DNA of 59,086 nucleotides. Origin: Bacillota bacterium. Its GTDB lineage: Bacteria; Bacillota; Sulfobacillia; UBA3575; DUQP01. This document shows positions 16,954 to 24,705 of the stretch, in pieces. The notes under the pieces are model-generated. The model searched no databases. It was given only the letters and a program-made list of their open reading frames with translations, and was not told where the DNA came from. Location: the NCBI GenBank assembly GCA_012837735.1, contig DUQP01000007.1, forward strand, positions 1 through 59,086, given 5' to 3'. Within the stretch, counting starts at the first letter, position 1; each line of letters opens with the position of its first letter. The translations under genes and the position numbers were made by a program.

Positions 16954-17026
16954 GGCATCATTGTGCACCTCACTCCCATAAGTTACATAAGATGCGGGTA
17001 GAAACAATGGGAAGGAGGTTTTTCGC

Positions 17027-17548
17027 TTGTCTGATCATACAGGTCGTCGCCCCAAGCATCCACCTCGTCCGGAGCCACCGCGTGACCCATGCCCACCACG
17101 GGATCCATGTCCACCGCGGGATCCTTGTCCAGGTTATCCCGATTATCCCGGTTGGCCCGGGTGGGGATACCCCGGTTACCCGAATTATCCGGGTTGGCCA
17201 GGATATCCTGGCTATGGCACAGGTGGTCCGGAAGGATATGGTCCGACTCGCCCCGGTTACCCTGACTGTGCACCATATCCCGGTCATCCTGGTTGTTCTG
17301 GTCCCGGCTATCCCGGCTATCATGTATCGCCGCATGAGGTCCTACGGCGTGTGCAGCCGGCTGTCAGGTACGGGCTGGCGGAGCTAGCAGCAGGTGCCCC
17401 CCCTCGTCATGTCCTCGCTGAGGTGGCGTCCATTTCTTATTTAATGGGGATGGGCTTCCGCTATGAAGAAGCTCTCCGGATGGTTGAGATGTGGGAAGAT
17501 AGAGGGTTCTTGCGCAGCGAGGAAAGTGAAGAAACGACTGAAAAGTGA
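17027..17548 (+). CDS. Pro/Gly/Tyr-rich protein with a helical C-terminal domain
   Basis: A 173-residue protein of unknown function. Residues 1-100 are low-complexity: basic and Pro-rich at first, then three RDPCPP-type units, then about a dozen PGYP / PGWP repeats with five cysteines in all. Residues 100-163 form a soluble, probably helical domain (from HVSPHEVLRR to EDRGFLR). The tail is acidic. No signal peptide. The start is TTG at 17027, with GAAGGAGG seven bases upstream. PGY-rich segments occur in spore-coat, exosporium and phase-separating proteins; a coat role in a possible spore former is a guess. Confidence 0.75.
   Translation: MSDHTGRRPKHPPRPEPPRDPCPPRDPCPPRDPCPGYPDYPGWPGWGYPGYPNYPGWPGYPGYGTGGPEGYGPTRPGYPDCAPYPGHPGCSGPGYPGYHVSPHEVLRRVQPAVRYGLAELAAGAPPRHVLAEVASISYLMGMGFRYEEALRMVEMWEDRGFLRSEESEETTEK
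17081..17134 (+). repeat. Three tandem 18-bp repeats encoding RDPCPP units
   Basis: Three consecutive 18-bp units beginning at 17081, 17099 and 17117, each starting CG-GA-CC and differing at a few positions. They encode six residues each inside the Pro/Gly/Tyr-rich gene. Confidence 0.8.
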
Positions 17549-17576
17549 TCCCCGCCAGCAAGGGAATAATTGCATG

Positions 17577-17604
17577 GAACCCGGCAAATGCCGGGTTCTC
17601 TTCT
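17577..17604 (+). terminator. Terminator after the Pro/Gly/Tyr-rich gene
   Basis: Perfect 9-bp stem GAACCCGGC / GCCGGGTTC with an AAAT loop followed by TCTTCT. It lies between convergent genes and could serve both, though the T-rich side is on the plus strand. Confidence 0.7.
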
Positions 17605-17632
17605 GGGCAGGAATAAGTTTGGCTTTGCGGAA

Positions 17633-18124
17633 TTATCTATGTGTTGCCAATTGCCGCCGGGGCAGCAAACGAGCCACGGCGAGCGTGATCAGACTGTCAG
17701 CGGTGTGGTGCAACAGGGTGCCGAAGCCAATCACCCACAGTGCAAACGAGAGCGGGAAGCCAAACGGTAATACCACCAACGCTTCGCTCAGGCCGTGCAG
17801 GGGGGCGGTGGCTGCCAAAACAGCGGGCAAGGATGTGCCGCGCCGGATCAATAACGCTCCTGCCAGCCCGACGATGATGTGGGTGGCGGCGCGAGCGCCG
17901 ACGATCGGTCCCAACTTGATCAGAAAACCCAATGCCGAGCCGGCCCCAACCATGAAGGCAGCCAGGGGACTGACCAGCATGGAAAGAAAGAGCGGCACAT
18001 GGGAGGCTAGCGTAGCTGAAAAAGGGGGTATGAAAACACCCAAGTAACCGCCGAATGCCAGTGGGATTAGCAATGCCAGGGCTGTCAAGAGAGCCCCGTA
18101 GATTACCTCGCGGGTCTTAGGCAT
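17633..18124 (-). CDS. niaX: ECF transporter S component, niacin (NiaX-like)
   Basis: A 163-residue membrane protein with about five to six hydrophobic segments, the substrate-binding subunit of an energy-coupling-factor importer. The opening GALLTALALLIPLAFGG and the IPPFSATLASHVPLFLSM segment are characteristic of the NiaX niacin family. The shared EcfA/EcfA'/EcfT energising module is not in this window, as is usual for group II ECF systems. Start ATG 18124 with AAAGGAGG upstream. A palindrome overlapping its promoter and a niaR gene nearby support niacin as substrate. Confidence 0.8.
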   Translation of the reverse strand: MPKTREVIYGALLTALALLIPLAFGGYLGVFIPPFSATLASHVPLFLSMLVSPLAAFMVGAGSALGFLIKLGPIVGARAATHIIVGLAGALLIRRGTSLPAVLAATAPLHGLSEALVVLPFGFPLSFALWVIGFGTLLHHTADSLITLAVARLLPRRQLATHR

Positions 18125-18153
18125 TTGTTTGCCTCCTTTTTTTCGGTGCCTTC

Positions 18154-18183
18154 ATTATATTGACTAAACAGATGTCTTGTCAA
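18154..18183 (-). promoter_or_regulatory. Promoter of niaX
   Basis: On the minus strand TTGACA (18183-18178), an 18-base spacer, then a perfect TATAAT (18159-18154). Located 30 bases before the niaX start codon. Confidence 0.8.
18161..18182. promoter_or_regulatory. Candidate NiaR operator
   Basis: A perfectly symmetrical half-site arrangement: TGAC-TAA-ACA-GA-TGT-CTT-GTCA, where TGAC pairs with GTCA and ACA with TGT about the central GA. It fills the space from the -35 box to just before the -10 box of niaX, so a bound repressor would block polymerase. NiaR is the known nicotinate-responsive repressor of niaX-type genes. The same site lies upstream of the divergent nitrilase. Confidence 0.65.
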
Positions 18184-18217
18184 CAAAAAACCAGATTACA
18201 GCAAAGGAGCGATCGAG

Positions 18218-19222
18218 ATGGTAAAACGCCTGGAGAAATTCAAAGTATCTTTGGTACAGGCCGAGCCGGTGATGTTTAACGCCCAGGCCACAGTGGACAA
18301 GGTCTGCCGCCTGACGGCTGAGGCGGCGGCCGAGGGCGCGAAGCTGATTCTGTTTCCGGAGGCTTTCATCCCCGCTTATCCCTGGGGGCTGACGTTCGGC
18401 GCCTCAGTGGGCCGGCGGACATTTGAAGGCCGTATGGCTTTTGCTCGTTACTGGCAGAATGCGATCGATGTGCCTGGTCCCGAGACGAAGCAGATGGGGG
18501 AAGCAGCCCGCAAGGCCGGTGCTTATCTCGTGGTGGGCGTGATCGAGCGCGACAGCACATTTAGCCGCGGTACGGTGTTTTGTACGGTATTGTTCTTCGG
18601 ACCGGATGGCACATTGCTCGGCAAGCATCGTAAACTGAAGCCAACTGGTTCCGAGCGTTTGATTTGGGGCGAAGGGGACGGCAGCACGATGCCGGTCTTT
18701 GACACAGAACTGGGCCGGATCGGATCTTTGATTTGCTGGGAGAACTACATGCCTCTGGCCCGTACAGCGATGTATGCTAAGGGGGTTGAGCTTTATCTGG
18801 CCCCAACTGCTGATTCCCGCGATACGTGGCAGGCCACCATCCGGCATATTGCCTGCGAAGGCCGCTGTTTCGTACTTTCTTGCTGCCAGTTTGCTCGTAA
18901 CCAGTATCCGGAGGAATTGGAGGTACGTGATGAGGCGAACGATTTCCCGGAGATCCTTTCGCGCGGCGGCAGCGCCATCGTTTCGCCGCTCGGGGATTAC
19001 GTGGCCGGCCCGTTGTTCGGTGAGGAGGGCATCTTGACGGCTGAAATTGACTTGACGCTGGTGGCGGCTGGTAAATATGACTTCGATGTCACGGGACATT
19101 ATGCTAGACCGGATGTCTTCCAGCTGTTTGTGAATGAGGAACCGCTCCAAACTGTTTACACATACAGCAAGGAGTGGGAGATGGATTACGATGATGATTA
19201 TGATGAGGATGATGATGAATAA
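18218..19222 (+). CDS. Nitrilase
   Basis: A 334-residue nitrilase (EC 3.5.5.1-like), which hydrolyses an organic nitrile to its acid and ammonia. Catalytic residues are E48 (FPEAF), K139 (HRKLKPT) and C173 (LICWENYMPL). The HRKLKPTGSERLIWGEGDG block marks true nitrilases rather than amidases. The last 12 residues are almost all Asp/Glu/Tyr. ATG 18218 with AAAGGAG upstream. It diverges from niaX across only 93 bases containing the NiaR-type palindrome, so a pyridine nitrile as substrate is an attractive but unproven idea. Confidence 0.9.
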   Translation: MVKRLEKFKVSLVQAEPVMFNAQATVDKVCRLTAEAAAEGAKLILFPEAFIPAYPWGLTFGASVGRRTFEGRMAFARYWQNAIDVPGPETKQMGEAARKAGAYLVVGVIERDSTFSRGTVFCTVLFFGPDGTLLGKHRKLKPTGSERLIWGEGDGSTMPVFDTELGRIGSLICWENYMPLARTAMYAKGVELYLAPTADSRDTWQATIRHIACEGRCFVLSCCQFARNQYPEELEVRDEANDFPEILSRGGSAIVSPLGDYVAGPLFGEEGILTAEIDLTLVAAGKYDFDVTGHYARPDVFQLFVNEEPLQTVYTYSKEWEMDYDDDYDEDDDE

Positions 19223-19229
19223 ATGAGTA

Positions 19230-19260
19230 GAGCCCCGGTGAACGCCGGGGCTCAATTTTT
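19230..19260 (+). terminator. Intrinsic terminator of the nitrilase gene
   Basis: Perfect 9-bp stem GAGCCCCGG / CCGGGGCTC with a TGAACG loop, then AATTTTT. Confidence 0.92.
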
Positions 19261-19310
19261 GGTTAATCGGCAAACTGCCTCTTAATACCGGTGCACACTG
19301 GCATAATCAC

Positions 19311-19581
19311 TTATACAAATGCCCCCAAAACCAGATCTACTGCGGTGCGGAATGTGTGCATTGCGCTTGTTTTTCCCGAAACAGCGTTCTGAGCGGTAAG
19401 ACGAGAATTCTCTCCTTGGCATCCCGTCTTGTTTTGTTGCCAATCGGCCTCCAAAGCGTGCAAAATTGGGTACAACGTGCCTAAGCTTGAACACACCGCG
19501 GGAGCGTTTGTCTATCATTTGGTACCCATACCTCGGTTCTTGTTCCAGTCGACTCAATATGAGTGTTACCGTACTGGATAG
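19311..19581 (-). pseudogene. Decayed PadR-family regulator
   Basis: On the minus strand one frame reads TLILSRLEQEPRYGYQMID..GVFKL and, after a shift of frame near 19490, another reads SSLGTLYPILHALEADWQQ. Joined, they match the winged-helix core of PadR regulators (LLEQEPRYGYQMI ... GVFKLSEGTLYPILHALEADG). A few bases are missing between the two parts, there is no proper start codon, and the C-terminal half is not recognisable. The flanks up to 19783 hold nothing else I can identify. Confidence 0.7.
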
Positions 19582-19783
19582 CCAATGTGGAACTTGTGGT
19601 CAATGCTGGGTGAGAGATATGGAACAAAATGGCCGGCGATTTCGTCTTAGATGGAATCAAAAACAAGAAATTTTTCCTTGGATTGATCAGCGCAGGAGGT
19701 AGAGTCGAAAAAATGGCGGCTACCAAAGCCGGGATGTGTCGGCAGGTATTTTCCTGGTCGAAACGGGTAGGGGTGACTGAAAA

Positions 19784-20809
19784 ATGAAACAGTGGGGTTT
19801 GCTATGTTTACCGTTAGCGCTATGTGTTTCATTGTCGGCCTGCGCGCCACCTGCTGAGGATGTCGACCTGACCATCGCTGTCCCGCGCGTCATCCAGGAT
19901 GTGGTGGCCGGGCAGGAATTCCCCAGCAATGAAGCCAGGGCGGAAATGGCCGAGCGGATCGCCAGGTGGGGTTTTCCTGTTTTGCGTGATAACGAGAATA
20001 TGTTGAACTATCAGCGACTGGAGGAATTCTGCGCTGATGTTGCTGCTGGCAAAGACGGCTCTGTGACAGTGTTTTATTATCCGTGGTCTTATATTACTGC
20101 AATCAGTCTTGTCGCCCAAGATGGGGAACTAACTTGTGTTTACACCCAGTATACCGCTGCCGGCGTCCAGGGGCAGGATTCGTTGCCCATAGCCGAATTC
20201 ACTTTCACCGAAAGGGGCAATTTGCTGTTTCGTTTCGAGGAAACTAATTATTGGGTTGGATTTCGTGTCTTGCCATTGAGCCCGCAAAGCCGCGCTTATT
20301 ACCGGGATTATATCGAGCCGGTCACTGTTTTCACCCAGGGCCCACTGAATGTGAACTGGGACACCACGAATTTCAGCGCTTTGAATTGGGATTGGATATT
20401 TCAACGCTTGTGGCAAGTGGAAACAGGCAGCGCGATGGTGGACCCAGCATCACCATACTATGTTCGGGTGGAGCAGGGTTTTGACAGGGCGGTACTGCCG
20501 GCTCAGCTCGTGGAGGATATTTTGCAAAAATATTTTCCGGTTAGTAGGGCAGAATTGCGGCGTATGGATGCCTATGACGCCAAAATAAACACCTACTCCT
20601 TCACGGGCTTTAACGGTGGGGGCTATTCGCCTACCCTGGAGGTGTCAAAATGGCAGGAGCACGCTGATGGCAGCCTGACATTATGGATTGACCATGTGGC
20701 ATTGGAATACGGCCAGGAATTGGCGGCCCAAAGCATTTTGACGGTGTTGCCGGCCGGGGATGGTAGGTGCAAATATCTTTCCAATCAGTATCAGAGCTTC
20801 CGGTCGTGA
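19784..20809 (+). CDS. Lipoprotein of unknown function
   Basis: A 341-residue predicted lipoprotein. The signal peptide ends in the lipobox SLSAC with Cys at residue 20. The mature protein is mixed alpha/beta with many aromatic residues (for example YYPWSYITAISL, NWDWIFQRLW), suggesting a beta-rich extracytoplasmic domain. I recognise no family. A ribosome-binding site AGGGGTG precedes the ATG. It converges on the superoxide dismutase-like gene, with ten bases between the stops. Confidence 0.75.
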   Translation: MKQWGLLCLPLALCVSLSACAPPAEDVDLTIAVPRVIQDVVAGQEFPSNEARAEMAERIARWGFPVLRDNENMLNYQRLEEFCADVAAGKDGSVTVFYYPWSYITAISLVAQDGELTCVYTQYTAAGVQGQDSLPIAEFTFTERGNLLFRFEETNYWVGFRVLPLSPQSRAYYRDYIEPVTVFTQGPLNVNWDTTNFSALNWDWIFQRLWQVETGSAMVDPASPYYVRVEQGFDRAVLPAQLVEDILQKYFPVSRAELRRMDAYDAKINTYSFTGFNGGGYSPTLEVSKWQEHADGSLTLWIDHVALEYGQELAAQSILTVLPAGDGRCKYLSNQYQSFRS

Positions 20810-20819
20810 ACAGTTGGTG

Positions 20820-21422
20820 TTAGGCCATTGCGCTGTATTGGTAACGTTCCATCACCACCGGCCAGTTGATGTTTTGCATGAAGGCATCGATGTATGGGGC
20901 GCGGTGCGCATCGTAATCAATGAAGTAGGCATGCTCATACACATCGATAATCAGCAGGATGGGAGCGCTGGCCACGATACCGACGTTATGGGCATCGAAC
21001 AGGTAGTTATGCAGGCACTTATCGCGATAGTCATAACACAGGGCTCCCCAACCGCGGGAAGCGGCGGCTACCGCTCGAAAATCCTGCTCCCAGGCTTGGT
21101 AGGAGCCAAAGTCTTTTTCAATGGCCCGTAACAAAGGTGGTGGTGGAGCAGTAGGGCAGGGGGTTAAATTTGTAAAATACAGTTCGTGCAAAACTGCTCC
21201 GTCAACATTATATGTTTCTGCCACCTTCAGGGAGCGGAATTCTGTATAGCGTGGATTTTGATTTTCCCGTGTCACATTTGTTAGTTGGGAGCGAATTTCA
21301 TTGGCGGTCTGAACGTAGCCGCGATAGAGGATATCAAAGTGTTGGCGGATCTGGTTTGGTGAGATGCCCTTCAGGTTGAGCAGGGTCGGGTTGAGCGGGA
21401 TGGGCACAATCAGTTCACACAT
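20820..21422 (-). CDS. Fe/Mn superoxide dismutase family protein
   Basis: A 200-residue member of the Fe/Mn superoxide dismutase family, cytosolic. The four metal ligands are all present: H28 (QHFD), H79 (VLHELYF), D160 and H164 (DVYEHAY). The N-terminal helical part is divergent from classical SOD, and a Pro-rich insert (TAPPPP) lies at about residues 91-96. The ATG at 21422 is chosen because GGCAGGTG lies six bases upstream; a GTG at 21431 has no such site. Dismutation of superoxide is the likely activity, but this divergent subgroup is less studied. Confidence 0.85.
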   Translation of the reverse strand: MCELIVPIPLNPTLLNLKGISPNQIRQHFDILYRGYVQTANEIRSQLTNVTRENQNPRYTEFRSLKVAETYNVDGAVLHELYFTNLTPCPTAPPPPLLRAIEKDFGSYQAWEQDFRAVAAASRGWGALCYDYRDKCLHNYLFDAHNVGIVASAPILLIIDVYEHAYFIDYDAHRAPYIDAFMQNINWPVVMERYQYSAMA

Positions 21423-21465
21423 GTCAGACACCTGCCGGAAATGAATTGATGCCCATATATTATGT

Positions 21466-21490
21466 AACTGGCACCTGAATGGTGCCGGTT
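21466..21490 (-). terminator. Hairpin at the end of niaR
   Basis: Ten-base stem with one mismatch (AACCGGCACC / GGTGCCAGTT) around an ATTCA loop, starting at the niaR stop codon. No T-run, so its strength as a terminator is doubtful. Confidence 0.45.
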
Positions 21491-22004
21491 ACTCGCCCAA
21501 TAACAGGCCGCGGTCTGCCAATTCCTGACGGATCCGGTCCAAGTCGTCCGATTTGCGCACTGCGACGGTATGTAAGTGGACTCCGTCCGTCAACGATGAG
21601 AGGAGGCGAGCATCGCCTTTTTCCAGATCGGCCAGGAAGGCGTCCACATCTCGCCGGCAGGTCAGGTGCAGGGAACCAGTGATCTGCCCATAAATGGGGT
21701 GCTCAACGATTACGTCCACCACTTCGCCACCCAGATCGACGATCGTGTATAGCTCTTCTTGCACCCGCGCCATTCCGTGTTGGCAGGCAATCGTGCCTGT
21801 TTGACCGGGGTAATGGCGGTTAATGGTATAGCCGCGTGGCGTGGCAATGATCTCCTCTCCTGCGGCGCGGAGGACGGCGATGTCTTGCACGATTACCTGT
21901 CTTGTGACCCCCAACTCTGCTGCCAGTTCGCCACCGGTTTTGGGGCCGAACGCATTGGCGAGAAGGTCCCGCAGGCGCGCGCGCCGTTGGGTAGTGGTCA
22001 GCAT
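21489..22004 (-). CDS. niaR: Transcriptional repressor of niacin genes, NiaR
   Basis: A 171-residue regulator with an N-terminal helix-turn-helix (HTH_11, about residues 8-60, including GGELAAELGVTRQVIVQDIAVL) and a C-terminal 3H domain. The ligand/metal histidines are visible: H76 (CQHGM), H102 (EHPIYGQ) and the H143/H145 pair (GVHLHTV). NiaR binds nicotinate and represses NAD synthesis and niacin uptake genes. A matching palindrome lies before niaX about 3.8 kb away; no such palindrome precedes niaR itself. Start ATG 22004, with AGGGGGTG just upstream. Confidence 0.9.
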   Translation of the reverse strand: MLTTTQRRARLRDLLANAFGPKTGGELAAELGVTRQVIVQDIAVLRAAGEEIIATPRGYTINRHYPGQTGTIACQHGMARVQEELYTIVDLGGEVVDVIVEHPIYGQITGSLHLTCRRDVDAFLADLEKGDARLLSSLTDGVHLHTVAVRKSDDLDRIRQELADRGLLLGE

Positions 22005-22076
22005 AAGCACCCCCTTATCATTCCTCCCTTCTATTTTAACAGGAATGCGGGGGCTTGACCAGAAAATGGGGAAGGC

Positions 22077-22526
22077 TCATTCTGCCCCTTGCATGGAGAT
22101 GGTGATGTGAAATGACTTGTCTTCATCCTGGGCGGCACATAAAGCTTGCAAACCGGCGAATAAAGAGGCCAATTCACGGCTTTTGCAACGGCCATTGAAT
22201 CCCACCGATAGCCCGGTGCCCGGCGCTGCCCCAAGGATCAGCGCGTTCACGGTATCGCTTTCTTTCAGTTTGCGCATACTGCGAGTGGCGGTCTCTTCTG
22301 ACATATAGACTTCGCCCCGGCGGCTTTTCTTGACTCCCAGGCGGTAGCGCAAATTGCGTATCTGCCATTGGGAAAGCCCGAACAGGTTGCCGATCTCTTC
22401 ATCATTTTTCCCAGCGGCGGCCAGATCCGCCAGGCGCCGCTGCTGTTCCACCCTTGGTAGCTGCAGCAGGTCCGGCACCTCTTTGGTACTATCCTCTTGT
22501 TGCAATACCAATACTTCCTCACTCAT
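22077..22526 (-). CDS. Helix-turn-helix protein of unknown function
   Basis: A 149-residue protein. Residues about 32-66 (LADLAAAGKNDEEIGNLFGL to RYRLGV) look like a helix-turn-helix of the type that reads DNA in Myb/sigma-region-4-like proteins. The C-terminal half (NALILGAAPGTGLSVGFNGR and a Cys/Asp-rich end) is not recognised. The ATG at 22526 is preceded at eight bases by AAAAGGAGG and is preferred. An in-frame extension upstream to 22739 has no ribosome-binding site. Probably transcribed alone, just before niaR. Confidence 0.6.
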   Translation of the reverse strand: MSEEVLVLQQEDSTKEVPDLLQLPRVEQQRRLADLAAAGKNDEEIGNLFGLSQWQIRNLRYRLGVKKSRRGEVYMSEETATRSMRKLKESDTVNALILGAAPGTGLSVGFNGRCKSRELASLFAGLQALCAAQDEDKSFHITISMQGAE

Positions 22527-22787
22527 TAAACCATCCTCCTTTTCCCCCCTGAGCAGGTTGCCGGGGCCGGCGGTGGCATCCGCCAGGTCTTCTAGCCGGT
22601 AGCATGTCACCGGGCCGGACAGTGACTGGCGCTGGCGACCGGCACCGCGCAATTCAGAGGGCATGATGATCTTTTTGGGTCGCTTTTTTCCCACCAAAGC
22701 TGTTTCCTCCCCGCACGGGTCTACAGCTATAATGTCCATTTACGCGTTGTTATATTAGTATTAGAACAACTTTCTCAGTATGTATGC

Positions 22788-22816
22788 AAAAAAAGCCCCC
22801 GTTGTGCAGCGGGGGC
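22788..22816 (-). terminator. Intrinsic terminator of ilvD
   Basis: GCCCCCG / CGGGGGC stem with an eight-base loop. On the minus strand it is followed by seven T. The plus strand also has a T-run, so it can act in both directions. Confidence 0.9.
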
Positions 22817-22831
22817 TTTTTCCGGGAGTGG

Positions 22832-24508
22832 TTACTCAAGTTCGTGGCGGATGATAGCACCTTTGTCAGCGGATTCGGCCAGGCGCGAATACAGAGCCAA
22901 GTAACCGCGTTTGAACTTCGGCTCCGGTCGCTTCCATTTGGCGAGGCGGGCTTGGATTTCCTCATCCGATACGTGGAGCTCCAACTTGCGATTCGGTATA
23001 TCAATAGTGATTAAATCGCCATCCTGCACGATCGCCAAAGGCCCGCCTTCCGCGGCTTCCGGAGAGACGTGGCCGACAAAACAACCGTTGTTCGTGCCTG
23101 AGAAGCGGCCGTCCGTCACCAGGGCGGTTTTCAGGGCTAACCCGCGCCCATACAGGAGTTTCATAGCGATATACATTTCCCGCATCCCCGGGCCCCCCTT
23201 CGGACCCTCGTAGCGAATTACCACAACTTCGCCCTCTTGGACCTTGCCATCCAGGATGGCCTGGTTGGCATCTTCCTCACAGTCAAAGCAATGTGCTTTA
23301 CCGGTAAATGTGCGCATGGACGGGTGAATGGCGGCCGGTTTCGTGATGCCGGTATTCGGTGCCAGGTTGCCACGCAGGAAAGCCAAACCACCTTGTTTGT
23401 CCCACGGATCAGCTAAGGTGCGAATGATGTCGGGATTCTTAATCTCGGCTTTGGCCACGTTATCGGCGATCGTCTTGCCGTTTACCGTCATGGCATCCTG
23501 GTGTAACAGCGGCAGGATCTGCTTCATGGTCGCCTGCACGCCACCGGCAGCGTGGAAGTCCGGCACATTCGGCGCTGCCGCCGGATACATCCTGGCTACG
23601 TGCGGAGTAGTGCGATTCAGTTCTTCGAACAAGTCCGTGTCTATTTCCAGGCCGGCTTCATAGGCGATGGCCGGCATGTGCAATGCGGCGTTCGTGGAAC
23701 CGCCGATCGCGGTGGAGAGACGAATGGCGTTCTCCAGCCCTTTTTGATTGATAATCTGGCGTGCCGTCAAGCCTTCATGAACCATCTCGACGATCCGCCG
23801 GCCAGAAGCCTGGGCAGCCCGCAAGCGGCCCGCATGGGTGGCCGGGATGGTGCCAGCGCCGGGCAGGGTCATGCCGAGCGCTTCAGCGATACAACACATC
23901 GTGTTGGCGGTTCCCAGGAAGGCGCAAGAACCACAGCTGGGGCCGGCGCAGTCTTCCAGTTTGTCATATTCCTCTTGGCTGATCTTGCCGGCTTTTAACA
24001 TGCCGAGCGCTTCCGTGACAGAAGTCATATCGGCAGCGCGGCCGTCGAATTCGCATCCGCCCTCCATCGGGCCGCCGACCACCATAATGGCCGGGATATC
24101 CAGGCGGGCAGCTGCCATCAGCATGCCAGGAACCATTTTGTCGCAGGAGGCCAGCAAGACCACTGCGTCCAAACGGTGTGCGCCGATGATCATCTCAATG
24201 TCGTTGGCAACCAAGTCGCGGGTGGGCAGGATATAGTGCATCCCGTCGTGTCCCTGGGCGATCCCATCACAGGCAGCTATGACGCCGAATTCAACCGGCG
24301 TGCCACCGGCCTGGAAAATGCCCTGTTTGACATATTCTGAGACATGGTTCAAGTTATAGTGTCCAGGCACCGTGCGAGCCCAGGAGTTGGCGATCCCGAT
24401 TAGCGGCCTGGAAAGATCATAATCGCTGTAACCCATGGACTTGTACAGGGCACGCTGCAGGGACCATTCGGGCTTTTGCAGGATGTCTTTGCTCCGCCAG
24501 CTGCTCAT
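22832..24508 (-). CDS. ilvD: Dihydroxy-acid dehydratase
   Basis: A 558-residue enzyme of valine, isoleucine and pantothenate synthesis. It converts 2,3-dihydroxy-isovalerate and its homologue to the 2-oxo acids using an Fe-S cluster. Family blocks are intact: LLASCDKMVPGMLMAAARL, the cluster-region DCAGPSCGSCAFLGTANTM, and the C-terminal VTDGRFSGTNNGCFVGHVSPEAAEGGPL. Full length; the start has AGGAGG upstream. No other ilv gene and no T-box are seen next to it. Confidence 0.96.
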   Translation of the reverse strand: MSSWRSKDILQKPEWSLQRALYKSMGYSDYDLSRPLIGIANSWARTVPGHYNLNHVSEYVKQGIFQAGGTPVEFGVIAACDGIAQGHDGMHYILPTRDLVANDIEMIIGAHRLDAVVLLASCDKMVPGMLMAAARLDIPAIMVVGGPMEGGCEFDGRAADMTSVTEALGMLKAGKISQEEYDKLEDCAGPSCGSCAFLGTANTMCCIAEALGMTLPGAGTIPATHAGRLRAAQASGRRIVEMVHEGLTARQIINQKGLENAIRLSTAIGGSTNAALHMPAIAYEAGLEIDTDLFEELNRTTPHVARMYPAAAPNVPDFHAAGGVQATMKQILPLLHQDAMTVNGKTIADNVAKAEIKNPDIIRTLADPWDKQGGLAFLRGNLAPNTGITKPAAIHPSMRTFTGKAHCFDCEEDANQAILDGKVQEGEVVVIRYEGPKGGPGMREMYIAMKLLYGRGLALKTALVTDGRFSGTNNGCFVGHVSPEAAEGGPLAIVQDGDLITIDIPNRKLELHVSDEEIQARLAKWKRPEPKFKRGYLALYSRLAESADKGAIIRHELE

Positions 24509-24705
24509 TGTTCATTCCTCCTTTGTGAATTTGTAATTGACGAACGGGCCTTTACCTCCGTATTCAACGCTCTGCAGGGTTATCCTGCCGTTGGTTTTTG
24601 CTATCGGGATTTTGCGCTTCCCAGTCCGGTAGCACCGGCCTGGCCCGGATTTGCAGGCCGCGGCATAAGATAGGGCAGGCAAAGCTGTCCGGGAGGTTGG
24701 TGCCT

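Noticed and set aside
17075-17330. Possible CRISPR or satellite array
   Set aside because: The repeats are in frame, degenerate and code for Pro/Gly/Tyr units; there are no regular unrelated spacers.
16722-17387. 221-codon plus-strand frame across the end of the GGT-like gene and the PGY gene
   Set aside because: It overlaps two better supported genes and arises from the repetitive DNA of the second.
22527-22739. N-terminal extension of the HTH protein to 22739
   Set aside because: The upstream ATG has no ribosome-binding site, while the internal ATG at 22526 has a near-perfect one; the extension is possible but not favoured.
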